From positions 59,639,306 through 59,703,305 of the forward strand of contig OX421963.1 of the NCBI GenBank assembly GCA_949128115.1: a stretch of DNA of 64,000 nucleotides, read 5' to 3'. Every line of letters begins with the position of its first letter. Position 1 is the stretch's first letter. This DNA is from Anaspis maculata. Its lineage: Eukaryota > Arthropoda > Insecta > Coleoptera > Scraptiidae. Below, in pieces: positions 1 through 10,880 of the stretch. The notes beneath the pieces were generated by a model. The model saw only the letters and a list, made by a program, of their open reading frames with translations, had not been told where the DNA came from and searched no databases. A program made the translations under genes and the position numbers.

Positions 1-409
1 CTCGGGTGGAACCGGGGTGAAGTCATTAGAATTCAGCGATACTAGATTTTTTCTTCGCGAGTATATACCCAAGATAAAATCGATAAAGTTGCGTTGATCA
101 CATAATCATATGGCCTTTTCGATCCTCTCTCTGAGGAGTCTGTGACTTTGAAAACTTGTGGAACAATACCTTATTTTTATCAGCCGAAAACAGAAGTAGG
201 TAGGTAGGTACCTACCTCCGCGTTTACATTTTATTTTAGGGATCAAGAGCGACATAATGAGTCTGCTAGCTTATTGAGAAATTAAAATATTTGTGGCTGA
301 TATGCTGGATGCTGATACGAGCTGATATTTACTAGCAAAACAATAGAAAAATCAACAAAAAGATTACTATCACTAAAAAGCACATAATTAATTAGGTATG
401 CCTACAGCC
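1..409. other. No gene recognised; intergenic AT-rich DNA
   Basis: I see no supported coding region here. A short GGTA/TACC microsatellite that folds on itself lies near 197-222; the same tetranucleotide recurs across the window. Confidence 0.5.
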
Positions 410-1465
410 TCTATAATTAAACTGCTGGACAATGAAGTTGTCGGTATCGGAAAAATGGTCCGACTTTGGAGATCAATATTTCTCGATTGCCGATTGCGAT
501 TTCCATTTTGTTTGTTGCGTTAACTAGCTTAATCTTTCCGTAACCTAATAGTGAATGTTGAGAAACTTCATGTGAATTTTCTACAGGGTGATACGTAAAA
601 TGGTGCAAAACTGCAACGACTTCATCGTACCCCCATTTTTCAAAAATATATTTTTTTAATTTTCTGATACAAAAATTATGAAGTGTGGTGTCTTATCTCG
701 AAATGGTTTTGAAATTTCCCGGATTGGAAGTCTAACATTAAAGATATAAACTTTTATGTTGAATGTTGCAGATTTACGAAACTCAGGCATAGCACAAGCA
801 CTAAAAGTATAACGTCCAGGGGGGCTTTACTTCACTCGGACACTGAAGTTTCACATCGTTACCATGTTCAGGGGCTTAAATCTGCAAACAGAACATGTTC
901 CATATCTAAAATTCTGATGAAATTCTGACGAAATCCAACCTACGAAAAACAGGCAGGGACAACCACTTAAAAGAGTGCCCCTGCTTGGCCCCACACCAAA
1001 TATTCGGGTTGTGTTGAGAGTGAAATTTCCCTGGAATTTTGCTCAATGTCAACATCCATTCATCAAAGGTGACTTAATCTCGCGTGCCAACAAGGCAAAT
1101 CTGTAACATTCAAAATAAAAATTCATATCTTCGATGTTAGACTTCCAATCCGGATAATTCCAAAACCGTTTCGAGGTAAAACACCACACTTCATGATTTT
1201 TGTATTAGAATACATAAAAATTTTTTTTCGACAAATGGGGGTACGATGGAGTCGGTACAATTTTGCAGCATTTTACATATCACCCTGTAGAAATTTCACA
1301 TGAATTTTCTCAACATTCACTTTCACAGGATAGGTTACAGAAGCATTAGGCTAGTTAACACAATAAACAAAACGGAAATCGCATCCGGCCATCGGAAGTT
1401 ATTGGTCTTCAAAGTCGAACCATTTTTCTGATACCGACAACTTCGTTGTCCAGCAGTTTATATTA
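410..1465. repeat. Long inverted repeat A (arms about 370 bp)
   Basis: The left arm, about 410-780, is repeated in reverse complement at about 1095-1463. Matching blocks include 'aactgctggacaatgaagtt' on the left and its diverged complement ending in 'cagcagttta' on the right. The central 310 bp is not paired. Both arms carry an internal 'caccctgta'-type word. Open frames inside are symmetrical shadows and not genes. It abuts the next palindrome directly. Confidence 0.8.
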
Positions 1466-3617
1466 GTCCGGATGCTAGTTGAAAATACCTTGCATTTTCT
1501 GATGAGAAGATGCCACTTGGTGGAAATGTTCTCTGCATTGTACTCTTCCGATCCAGAAAGGTAGCCATCAGCGCCATCCACGCCGGCAGCGTATACAGGG
1601 TGAAACAGAAAAAAAAAGTTGGAAAACTATATTTAATTAACCGAAGCATCTGGAGACGTGTAATTCATCACATACATCAACTGTTTTATGTTCATGAAGT
1701 CCCAGCAAACTGTTCTAGATTACTTTAAACCGTCTTTGGAATGTAGGGGAAAAACAGGAAAAAACACAAAAATACTCTTTTTTCCATAAATAAGTGATTC
1801 TTCAAGATATTGACACAATACTTGGTATTTCTACAAAAAGTAATGTTAGAAATGATATGAGCTGGGTAGCCAATTTCTAGGTCAACTATTTCAACTTTCA
1901 ACTTGTCAACTTTTTTTCCCCTCTTGAGCACCATCTTGAATCTTCCCTCTAAGGCATCGTTGAAAGAGTGATCGGTTATCATAATAATGGTAACATGTAA
2001 TCATTGCATCGTAAAAACAACCTCCTTCACATAATTTAGTGACCTCTTCGGCGGGAAAGAATTGCCATTCACGTATTTTTTAGCTCTTCAAAGCTTTAGT
2101 GCCCATGATGGCATTTGCAACATCTGGAGTGGTGAAATATGTTACGCATTATGAACCTTGATGTACTTTGAGGTAGCCTATCAAGTTTCACCATCATCAA
2201 TTAAGAGGTTTGTTCTTAAAAGCTGTTTGAACAAAATTTGTGTCGCTTATTTTTTATGAAGAATACAAAATATGGGTCTCTCACCCTTAGATAATGGTTC
2301 AGTGGGAAGTGCTCTTCAATATGTGGTTGTCAAAAATTGCATAGTTGCGTTCAGATTCCACTAGAGAGCGACAAAAAAGTTCATGCGGTAAAAAAAAAAA
2401 TTACAGTCGAAAAAAACTAGCCCAGAGCTAGACTGAGAGCTGTCTAGAGATCTTGCTTTTTATAACATAAATGTGCAATTTGGTACACTATTAGAGCCTC
2501 AAGTTAGTAATGTCTTAAGCCTTCCACCCACGATTGAGAGTCTTACAGAATCTGTGTGTTGCGGGAAACCTATATAAAAGGGACATTTCCGGAATTTCTC
2601 CGTTGCAATGAAATTTGTGTCTTTTTTTACTGCATGAACTTCTTTGTCGCTCTCTGTCTGGAATCTGAACGCAACTATGCAACTTTTGACAACTACACAT
2701 TGAAGAGCAGTTCTCACTGAACCATTATCATAAAAATTTCGGAGACTTTCGGTTTCAGGCTTTCCTCAACGAGATATCAAATAAGGGTGAGAGATCCAAT
2801 ATTTTGTATTTTCCATAAAAAAATAAAGAAATTTTGTTCAAACAGCTTTTAACAACAAACCTCTCAATTGATGATGACGAAACTTGGTAGGCTACCTCAA
2901 AGTACAACAAGGTTTATAACGCGTAACATATTTTACCATTCCAGATGTTACAAATGCCATCATGGGCACTAAAGCTTTGAAGAACCAAAAAATACGTGAA
3001 TGGCAATTCTTTCGCGCCGAAGAGGTCACTAAATCATGTGGAGGAGGTTGTTTCCACGATGCAATGATTACAATGTTACCATTATTATGATAACTGATCA
3101 CTTTTTCAACGATGCCTCAGAGGGCAGATTCAAGATGGTGCTCAAGAGGAAAAAAAAAGTTGACAATCGTATTTCTGGAAATAGTTGGCTTAAAATTTGG
3201 CTACCCAGCTCATATCATTTCTAACATTACTTTTTGTAGAAATATCAAGTATTGTGTCAATATCTCGAAGAATCACTTATTTATGGAGAAAAGAGTTTTT
3301 TGTTATTTTTTTCTGTTTTTCCCCTACATTACAAAGACGGTTCAAGGTAATCAAGAACAGTTTGCTGTGACTTCATAAGCATAAAACAGTTTATGTATGT
3401 GGTGAATTACAGGTCTCCACATGCTTCGGTTAAATGAATATAATTTTCCAACTTTTTTTTTCTGTTTCACCCTGTATAATACGCCGCTGGCATGGATGGC
3501 GCTGATGGCTACCTTTCTGGATCGAAAGAGTGTAATGCAAGGAACATTTCCACCAAGTAGCATCTTCTCATCAAAAAATGCTAGTTTCATTCCATTTTAT
3601 GCAACTAGCATCCGGAC
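1466..3617. repeat. Long inverted repeat B, TA-flanked, composite
   Basis: It begins GTCCGGATGCTAG and ends CTAGCATCCGGAC, with TA on each side (1464-1465 and 3618-3619). Arms of roughly 940-1000 bp pair from both ends to about 2400 and 2620. Inside the arms a second pair of termini appears: TACAGGGTGAAACAG near 1597 and CTGTTTCACCCTGTA near 3477. It is therefore either a palindrome inside a palindrome or one composite element. No supported gene. Confidence 0.85.
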
Positions 3618-3984
3618 TATGCAGGGTGTCCGTTTTTCGAGGCCAAGCATGGGTATCTCGCTTATCTTTAGAGATACAGAGTCGGTTAAATTAGGAAAAA
3701 GTTGTGAATTTTCATGAAGATCAACGATCCAAAAAGATATTTGACTTGTCAGTTTTAGTTTTCGAGATATCGAGAAAAAAAGAAATTAGTCATTTTTGTT
3801 TAAATTTTTTATTTGAAAAACGGTTGAAGGTAGCCTTTTCTAATTAAGACATTGTGCAGGCACTTTTCCGAGGGAAATTCATTGTTGCCAAAATCTTCAT
3901 TCTAGCTTTCAAAACAACCGAGATATGACATTCAACTTTTTAGCGCATTTTCCATCTTGATGAAAATCGCTATTGCAACCGCTT

Positions 3985-4020
3985 TGTCCGTCCGTCCGTC
4001 CGTCCGTCCGTCCGTCCGTT
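3985..4020. repeat. (TCCG)n microsatellite
   Basis: Nine near-perfect TCCG units; the reading frames across it are low-complexity artefacts. Confidence 0.95.
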
Positions 4021-5219
4021 CCTCGAACTCCTCCCAAACTAGACGACCTAGCTTTCTAATTTTTTCGCTGTTACATAGCTGCCACTCCCAAAGGAGGGCT
4101 AGGCTATATTGGATGTCGATATTGCGCCGCCAACATAGAGAAAACCGCCCCTGATAAACTTGAAATAACATAATATTGCACTTTCTACCAGACCTGATGC
4201 TCTGGTGTTCTCATTTTTTGAATAATACATAGTTGCCACTTATAAACGTAAGCCAAGATACATTTCGTCTTCAATATGCGCCGCCGACCTGAAAAAACTG
4301 CTAAAAACCGCCCCCAATCACTTTAAAATAAAAAACATAAACCCGAAGACATAGCGATCTGATTCTTTCGGTATATAAATAGCTGACTCAAAATTGGAAA
4401 GGATAGGCTACTTTTGGTTAGTCGCCGCCCCCAGATTCCGCCCCCAAACGATAAAAAGTGCAACTTTCATAAATGTTACTGATTGAGATGTTCCCTTAAA
4501 CATTTAGAAACTGCCAACTCAAATTGTGCAACATTTGCTCAGCCGAACGCTGCCGCTCCCACACGCCGCCCCCAAAGTAAGAGATGAATGAAAAACATGA
4601 ACCCGAAGACATAGCGATCTAAGTTTATCGCTATATGGATAGCTGACTGAAAATGGTAAAGGATAGGCTACTTTTGATATGGCGCCGCCTCCAGCTTCTG
4701 CCCCCAAAAGAAAAAAAGTGCGACTTTCAACAATTTTCACTGATTCAGCTGATAATGTTACCTCGAACATTCAGAAACTCTTGACTCAAACTGTGCAAGA
4801 ATTTCTTTGCCAAACTCTGCCGCTCCCACACGCCGCCCCCAAAGTGAGAGATAAATGTGAAACATGAACCTGAAGACATAGCGATCTAATTCTTTCACTA
4901 TATTGATAGCTGACTAAAATTGGAAAAAGATAGGCTACTTTTAATTAGACGCCGCCTCCAGTTGCCGCCTCCAAGCCAAAAAAATGCAACTTTCACAATT
5001 TTCACTGATTGTCATATTTCCCTCACATTTTAGAAACTCCCAACTCAAACTGTGCAACAGTTACTTTGCCGAATGCTGCCGCCCCCACACGCTACCCTCA
5101 AAGTGAGAGATGAATGAAAAACATAAACCCGAAGACATAACGATCTAATTCTTTCGCTATATGGATAGCTAACTAAAAATGGGAAAGAATAGGCTACTTT
5201 TGATATGGCGCAACTTCCA

Positions 5220-5245
5220 CCCCCCCCCCCCCCCCCCCCCCCCCC
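5220..5245. repeat. Poly-C tract inside the satellite
   Basis: About 26 consecutive C residues inside one satellite unit, where sister units have only short C runs. Confidence 0.9.
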
Positions 5246-5670
5246 AAAAAGTGCAAATTTCAATAATTTCCACTGATTTACATTTTAATGTTACCTCAAA
5301 CATTCAGAAACTGCAAACTCAAACTATGAAAGAATTTCTTTGCCAAACTCTGCCGCTCCAACACGCCGCCCCCAAAGTAAGAGATAAATGTATGACATAA
5401 CCCTGAAGACATAGCGATCTAATTGTTCCGCTATATAGATAGCTGAGTAAAAATGGGAAGAGATAGGCCACTTTTGATTAGTCGCCGCCTCCAGCTCCCG
5501 CCCCCAAACAAAAAATGCAACTTTCACAATTTTCACTGATTGTCATATTTCCTTAAACATTTAGAAACTCCTAACTCAAACTGTGCAACAGATACTTTGC
5601 CGAATGCTGCCACCCCCACACGCTGCCCTCAAAGTAAGAGATAGATGGAAAACATAAATCCGAAGACATA

Positions 5671-5815
5671 CCTTGGGTTCCGCCAAAATTTTAAGAGCAG
5701 ATTAAATCTATCAAGCTGATAGTTGCTATGCACCAGCCAATAGGATGGCCAGTTGCTTAGTTACTATCAGAGTGATAAAGTTATCGCGTTGATAAAAGTT
5801 TGGTGGAACCCGAGG
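5671..5815. mobile_element. 145-bp MITE with 3-bp target duplication
   Basis: It interrupts the satellite phrase 'gaagacatagcgatct' after 'gaagacata' and resumes at 'atagcgatct', so ATA is duplicated (5668-5670 and 5816-5818). The terminal inverted repeats are CCTTGGGTTCCGCCAAA and the complement of TTTGGTGGAACCCGAGG. The uninterrupted sister copies give the empty site. A second, end-truncated copy lies near 52908-53026. The superfamily is uncertain; a 3-bp duplication would fit a PIF/Harbinger-like origin. Confidence 0.88.
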
Positions 5816-6131
5816 ATAGCGATCTAATTCTTTCGCTATATGGATAGCCGACTAAAAATGGGAAAGAATAGACAACTGTTGATTAATCGCCGCTCCCAGA
5901 TCCCGCCCTCAAACAAAAAAATATTGATGAGTGAAAGAATTTTCATTCAAATCTATTTCATTGGCAAGTACCCCATTCTGATAACAAAACATCACAATGA
6001 GTTTCGAATGAAGAGAGTGGGGCAAGGAATGGTGTTTCTCCTTCAACCAAATTTCTTTACGTTCATAAGATGCCTCTTTGAGAAAATGCGCTACTGAGAC
6101 TCACGCACGTGAAGGCATACTCACTTGTTTT

Positions 6132-6409
6132 CTCTAATGGGCGCCATATTGGATTTTGACATTTTTTAATACAATTTTTTCTTCTGGTTACAACGATGTG
6201 TCACATGCCACTGTTGAATTCATGCTTTTGAGCAAAAAATTTTTTTTTTATTTGTCAAAGAGTGTTTTGGAAACAAAATTAGCACCGACATTAAAAAAAT
6301 CGTGAATGTTAAACATTTATTCAACAGTGACGTGTGGCACATCGTTGTAACCAGAAAAGAATATCGTATTCAAAAATATCAAAACCCAATAATATGGCGC
6401 CCATTAGAG
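6132..6409. repeat. Inverted repeat D (arms about 100 bp)
   Basis: 'ctctaatgggcgccatattg' at 6133 pairs with 'aatatggcgcccattagag' ending at 6409. The arms continue through 'ctggttacaacgatgtgtca' and its complement. The loop is about 75 bp. It lies inside element C. Confidence 0.85.
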
Positions 6410-6783
6410 TAAAAAGTTGAATGTCGTATCTCGGTTGTTTTGGAAGCTGGAATAAAGATTTTGGCAGCTTTGAATTCCCATTAAAAAAGTGCCCTGTCAA
6501 TGTCTAGATCAGAAAAGGCCACCATCAACCGTTTTTTGAATAAAAAATAAAAACAAAAATTCAAATTCCTGTTTTCTCACGATATCTCAAAAACTAAAAT
6601 CGATACGTCAAATTTCTTTTTGGATCATTGATCGTCATGAAAATGCGCAAGTTTTTCCTAATTTAACCGACTTTGTATCTCTCAAGATAAGCGAGATAGG
6701 TACCCATGCTTAGCCTCGAAAAACGGACACTCTGTATACCGATACCTACAATAAATAAATGGGTTGGTACTAACGTAATTAGT

Positions 6784-7345
6784 CGACAATTCACCTCACT
6801 CCTCGAAACAGTAGGCCGTATAAGTGTATTACCACCAAGGTCATTAGTGAAAACACCCCTCCAGAATGACCAATCTTGAATATTCAAACAGTTTTCACTT
6901 TTTCAGGAAGATTTTCAGGGTGGTTCGGCTAATTGTCTTAACGAATACACCTCTAGGTTCGATATATTATCGCTTACATCTCGATATACACTCGGATCCC
7001 CTCGTGAAAATCCTCGATGTGGCGATAATACATCTCACCTATCGGTGTATTACATACGACAATTCACCTCACTCCTTAAAACAGTAGGCCGTATAAGTGT
7101 ATTACCACCAAGGTCATTGGTGAAAACACCAAGGAAAACACCCCTCCAGAATGACCAACCTCGAACATTAAATTAGTTTTCACTTTTTCAGTAAGATTTT
7201 CAGTGTTGTTCGGTTGATTGTCTAAACGAATACACCTCTAGGTTCGACATATTATCGCATACATCTCGATTTACAGTCGGATCACCTCGTGAAAATCCTC
7301 GATGTAGCGATAATACACCTCACCTATCGGTGTATTACATACGAC
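6784..7345. repeat. Two tandem copies of a 275-bp repeat
   Basis: 'cgacaattcacctcactcct' starts copies at 6784 and 7057. Both contain 'caccaaggtcatt', 'cgaatacacctctaggttcga' and short 'gataatacacctcacctatcggtgtatta' hairpins. No gene recognised. Confidence 0.85.
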
Positions 7346-7639
7346 AATGGACAATACTGGTGTAGGTACCCACTCAGCAAGAAAACATCTCTGTGACATC
7401 ACTTAGATGTTCAAGTCACAACTGCGATGTTAACAAAAAAAGTCTCTGCGATGTTAAGTGGACATCTCTGATACCTCTTATGTCCGGGTAATTAGAACAT
7501 GAATGAGATATCTCAAAGATGTCCAAATGTGACATACTATCTACATCGCTATTCCACATCTCGTAGATATCACTTTTTGACGTACATGTAACGTCGCATT
7601 TTGGATGTGTATTTTTAAATAAAAATTAATTTTTCACCA

Positions 7640-7829
7640 CCTCTCAACATAGTTTTATGTCATAGGAGGTTCCGCACCTATTTTTACTAATTTTTACAAT
7701 CTATACAGCACGTTTTTTCCCTAAGAAAAGTTGTTCATCTATTGGCGTACTCCGGAGGATTCGAACCTGGATCCCCACAGGTGATAGTTAGAGACACTGC
7801 TGCCGATTCGTCCAAGCTACCATCTTGTC
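7640..7829 (-). mobile_element. tRNA-derived SINE relative (diverged head)
   Basis: On the minus strand the head carries the B-box word GGTTCGAATCC (near 7760) followed by a tail with 'cataggaggttccgcacc'. The tail resembles that of the better preserved SINE at 8936-9132. The A box is weak and clear target duplications were not found, so this is an older or truncated copy. Confidence 0.6.
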
Positions 7830-7889
7830 TAATACAGTTCATTTAAACAGCGAACTTGATGTTCAGGGATATTTCTCGGGATATTTCAT

Positions 7890-8275
7890 TAGGACTCGAT
7901 ACAAACGATACACCGAACCCGAAGAGCCTCGCTGGGACTCGAAACGTTACAGCAAGACACAAGGGGCTCCGTTGAGGCCCCGGACGTTACAATAAGACAT
8001 GAACGGGAGTCATCAAAGTATTCGAAAGCACAATAAGACAAAATGGGACCATTTTGGGGCTCCGAATAACACAAGAGCAGACACAAGAGTTCACCAGAGG
8101 TGCGAAAGCCACGACAAAATGCAAGAAGGCCCAGTAGGCTTTCGAAAAACACAAGGAGACACAAACGGGACACACTAGTTCCGAAAGCCACAAGCACAAG
8201 AAGACACAAAAATGGTTCCAAACGACACATGAAGACATAAGGGGGCCCGCAGGGCCCTAAACTAAACATGAAGAC
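7890..8275. repeat. Degenerate minisatellite, about 45-bp unit
   Basis: Units follow the theme 'gg..cc..cgaaa..cacaagaagacacaa' repeated about eight times with heavy drift. A 126-codon open frame on the minus strand arises from this periodicity; it resembles no known protein and I do not call it a gene. Confidence 0.7.
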
Positions 8276-8935
8276 ATACAGGCTGTTCTGGCATCACACA
8301 CATGGAATAGGGGGCTAAACTATCAATTGAATATTTTCCGACACACGAAGCTTAACGATGACAGCCCGCGAAATTTGAAAAATCTCTCAGTGACTACGTC
8401 TCATTGACGTCAGTGAGATGTAACACTTCGATGAGTTGAGAGAAGTAACATTGTTACGTCCGGTAGATGTCTCATGTGTGATGTTCAATTCAAGTTCATT
8501 TCGAAACATCTCTCAGACATTACACCGTATAACATCGCGGATGAACATCTCATAGATGTGGAAGTAACGTTCATTGTGATGTTATTTTGTGACATGATTG
8601 AGATCATCTCATTTATGAAACATGACATGCTATGCTGAGTGGGTATACGTAAGTAGATTAATTTAAATAAATGTGTAAAATGCTAAAAGATAAGAAATCA
8701 TACCTTTCAACATAAAAAAACCATGTAGGTAATGATTTTTGCAGTTTGATCATTATTTTTACCAAAGCATTTTCTGGAAACTAGATATACTATATCAACA
8801 TTAATTTAGCACCTAGCAATAGCATAGTTCAAACTTCCAGGTTTTCTTCATTCTACTTTTACAGTCCTCACCCTTTTCTTGTACAGTACCTACATGCCTT
8901 TTTTGAAAAATAAATCTTTGCAATAATTTATTTTT

Positions 8936-9132
8936 AATGTTTTTCTCCTTCTCGGCTTATCAGTGCCATAGGAGTTTTTGCGCCTTTTATTGATAACAGT
9001 GAATTATTACATAGGAATTACAATATACGCAAATTTTTCAACACACACAAAACATCCATGACTTACCGGGATTCGAACCCGCGCCATCCGCACCTCAGAC
9101 GGCAGACGACCGACTGGGCTACGGGGCCGTCC
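8936..9132 (-). mobile_element. tRNA-derived SINE with 14-bp target duplication
   Basis: Read on the minus strand from 9132, the head has a perfect Pol III A box (TAGCCCAGTCGG) and B box (GGTTCGAATCC). AATAATTTATTTTT stands on both sides (8922-8935 and 9133-9146), a classic L1-type target-site duplication. The anticodon stem does not pair well, so it is SINE-like and not a functional tRNA gene. Its tail is shared with the copy at 7640-7829. Confidence 0.88.
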
Positions 9133-9146
9133 AATAATTTATTTTT

Positions 9147-10134
9147 CATATCTGACCGTCAGTTCCACAGAAAAGATGATCAGCGATCAAGGCTGATTGC
9201 AGATTAACTGAACTTTTTTCTGCTGAATGCTTGACGATTGACCACAAAAAATGCCTGAAATCTGTACTAAACCCATCATCTTTTCATTATTGAGAGATAA
9301 ACCAGCGTTTCCATTGATCAATCAGCTACAAATTGACAAACAAAAATCGCGAATCAACTAATCTCGTATTTTCTTTTTTGTGGAACCCACCAATTAGGTA
9401 GGTACTCGAAAATAACAATAAAACGATTTTCAAAATTGAAACAAATCGTGATTACAAACAAACTTACTGTTTCAGGGTAGATAGAAGGATCTTCAAATAA
9501 CGAGACTTCGAAGCCGCACAACCTCACAACCGCTCAAGCAGGAGACGCAAAAAGCACTGAACGCCGAACGGGATCGGGAAGGCGAAAGCAGACAGAATCG
9601 TGCAAACCGATGAAATGCAAAGAAAGTGAGAGTGACGCGAATGGCTCATTAGTTTTCATCCGGCGTAGTTCGCAGTTCGTCCAATAAGAGTTGAACAGTA
9701 AACGCCCAACCACAACCAACAAAACACATTTTTAACACACATTGATAAAATTATCCCTTGGCAACAAACGATGAATACAGAATAAGCTTTCGAGAGTCAA
9801 AACATATTCGCCCAATCGGCCCAATGCAATGGATATATCCTTGAAGGAATAAGGAATCCTCATTGGCCGGTTTCCACATTTTTACCTACTTTTTCAATTC
9901 ATGTAGTAATAAGTAGGTATAGATACACCTCTACCTACCTACCTAGTTCCTATACCCACCATTATATAATTTCATTAGGAATTATTGTTATTAATAATTA
10001 TCTAATTATTAATTATCTAATTATCTAAAACACCTACATGCATGATCTACACTAAGTTTGAAGTGTTTGCCTTGCCTTGCCTTTTTAGAAAAGACCTGCG
10101 ATATGCGAGTTATTTTTTTATAGGTAGGTATATG
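9147..10134. other. No coding gene; possible first-exon/promoter island
   Basis: Mostly AT-rich with TACC microsatellites near 9920-9960. The stretch 9475-9760 is richer in CpG and not palindromic. On the minus strand it ends at a good donor (CA|GTAAGT near 9473), so it could be a non-coding first exon. No ORF supports this. Confidence 0.3.
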
Positions 10135-10652
10135 TACAGGTGATCCACCGGGAAGTTCCGCTTCCCGCCTTGTTAAAACTTTCCCCGTTGGAATAAATTG
10201 GCAGAAAAAAGAATTTATCGCAACAATTTTTCCTGTAGAATTCCAATTTGTACAATAAAATTTTCTATATCTTGCAGTATACTTACAGCGACTTACAAAA
10301 GTGTTTCAAAACACTCCCTACGTATAGGTACGTAGGTACGTATACCTGTGAATATTGAAGATGATGCGGTTTTTAGCGCACTTTCCAAAAAAAAATGGAA
10401 AAAAGGCTATTAGCTATTTCCATGGGCTATTTCTAGGGGATAATTTCAGTGAACCTTTGGTTCTATTTATAATCAAATCGGTTGAACGGTTCAAAAGTTA
10501 TGCGGAAAAAACGATTATTTATTTCCAACTTTGAAGGGCTGTATCTCTGTTATTAGGCATTTCTCAAATATGTTTTCTTGAGAAAGTCCCCTTCATTTTC
10601 CATTTTCTATTGATCCTCAAATTTAATGACATAAAACGAGGACCACCCTGTA
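10135..10652. mobile_element. Monomeric TACAGG...CCCTGTA element
   Basis: It starts TACAGGTGATCC and ends GGACCACCCTGTA, forming short imperfect terminal inverted repeats. The interior contains 'ttgaagggctgtatctctgtt', a phrase also found in the arms of the large palindromes (for example near 45570 and 47880). Unlike those elements it is not an inverted dimer. Confidence 0.65.
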
Positions 10653-10880
10653 TAAAGTTGACCAATAATTTTTGTCATTTGGCTGCCATCTTTGATCCGC
10701 CATTTTGAATTTCTCTGAAAGTGGTCAGATTCGAGTGAAATTTGCAGGCGATATGTGAATTTCAATTAGATACATCCAATTTTCGACCATTGATATGCCT
10801 CGCCGCCATCTTATATTCTCCATATTGAACGCATTTCAGAGTGATAGAGCTAGGAGAATCATGCCTCATAGTCGCGGTGG
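10653..10880. repeat. GCCGCCATCTT-containing repeat, first block
   Basis: Direct repeat of the sequence at about 15304-15480: both share 'ttgaatttctctgaaagtgg' and 'gccgccatctt'. Together they form a direct-repeat frame around inverted repeat E. Confidence 0.75.

Larger units (their letters stand above)
4339..5920. repeat. Tandem satellite, about 265-bp unit, six copies
   Basis: The phrase 'cccgaagacatagcgatct' and variants recurs at about 4340, 4600, 4867, 5127, 5400 and 5659, so the spacing is 258-274 bp. Each unit also carries a GC-rich 'gccgcccccaaa' block and 'aactcaaactgtgcaa'. The last unit is split by a 145-bp insertion. Copies are diverged and have no coding capacity. Confidence 0.9.
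3620..6736. mobile_element. TA-flanked inverted-repeat element C (CAGGGTGTCCG ends)
   Basis: The termini are TGCAGGGTGTCCG (3620) and CGGACACTCTGTA (6736), with TA at 3618-3619 and 6737-6738. Paired arms are about 340 bp (3620-3960 and 6405-6736). The 2.4-kb interior holds a microsatellite, a six-copy satellite, a MITE and a smaller palindrome. It abuts element B and shares its TA. No transposase ORF is visible, so it looks non-autonomous. Confidence 0.8.
7369..8643. mobile_element. TA-flanked TIR element with ACATC/GATGT-rich ends
   Basis: The termini are CCCACTCAGCA (7369) and TGCTGAGTGGG (8643), flanked by TA at 7367-7368 and 8644-8645. About 200 bp inside each end is packed with degenerate copies of GATGT/ACATCTC words in both orientations. 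The middle contains a SINE relative and a minisatellite. No transposase is visible. Its architecture parallels the element at 12133-14177. Confidence 0.75.

Noticed and set aside
6784..7345. CRISPR-like direct repeats
   Set aside because: Two long tandem units, not short repeats with unique spacers, in a eukaryotic context.
7889..8269. 126-codon open frame on the minus strand, Cys/Leu-rich
   Set aside because: It lies exactly on a degenerate 45-bp minisatellite; the length comes from the repeat period and no domain is recognisable.
9060..9132. A tRNA gene
   Set aside because: A and B boxes are perfect, but the anticodon arm does not pair and the unit has a SINE tail with target duplications.
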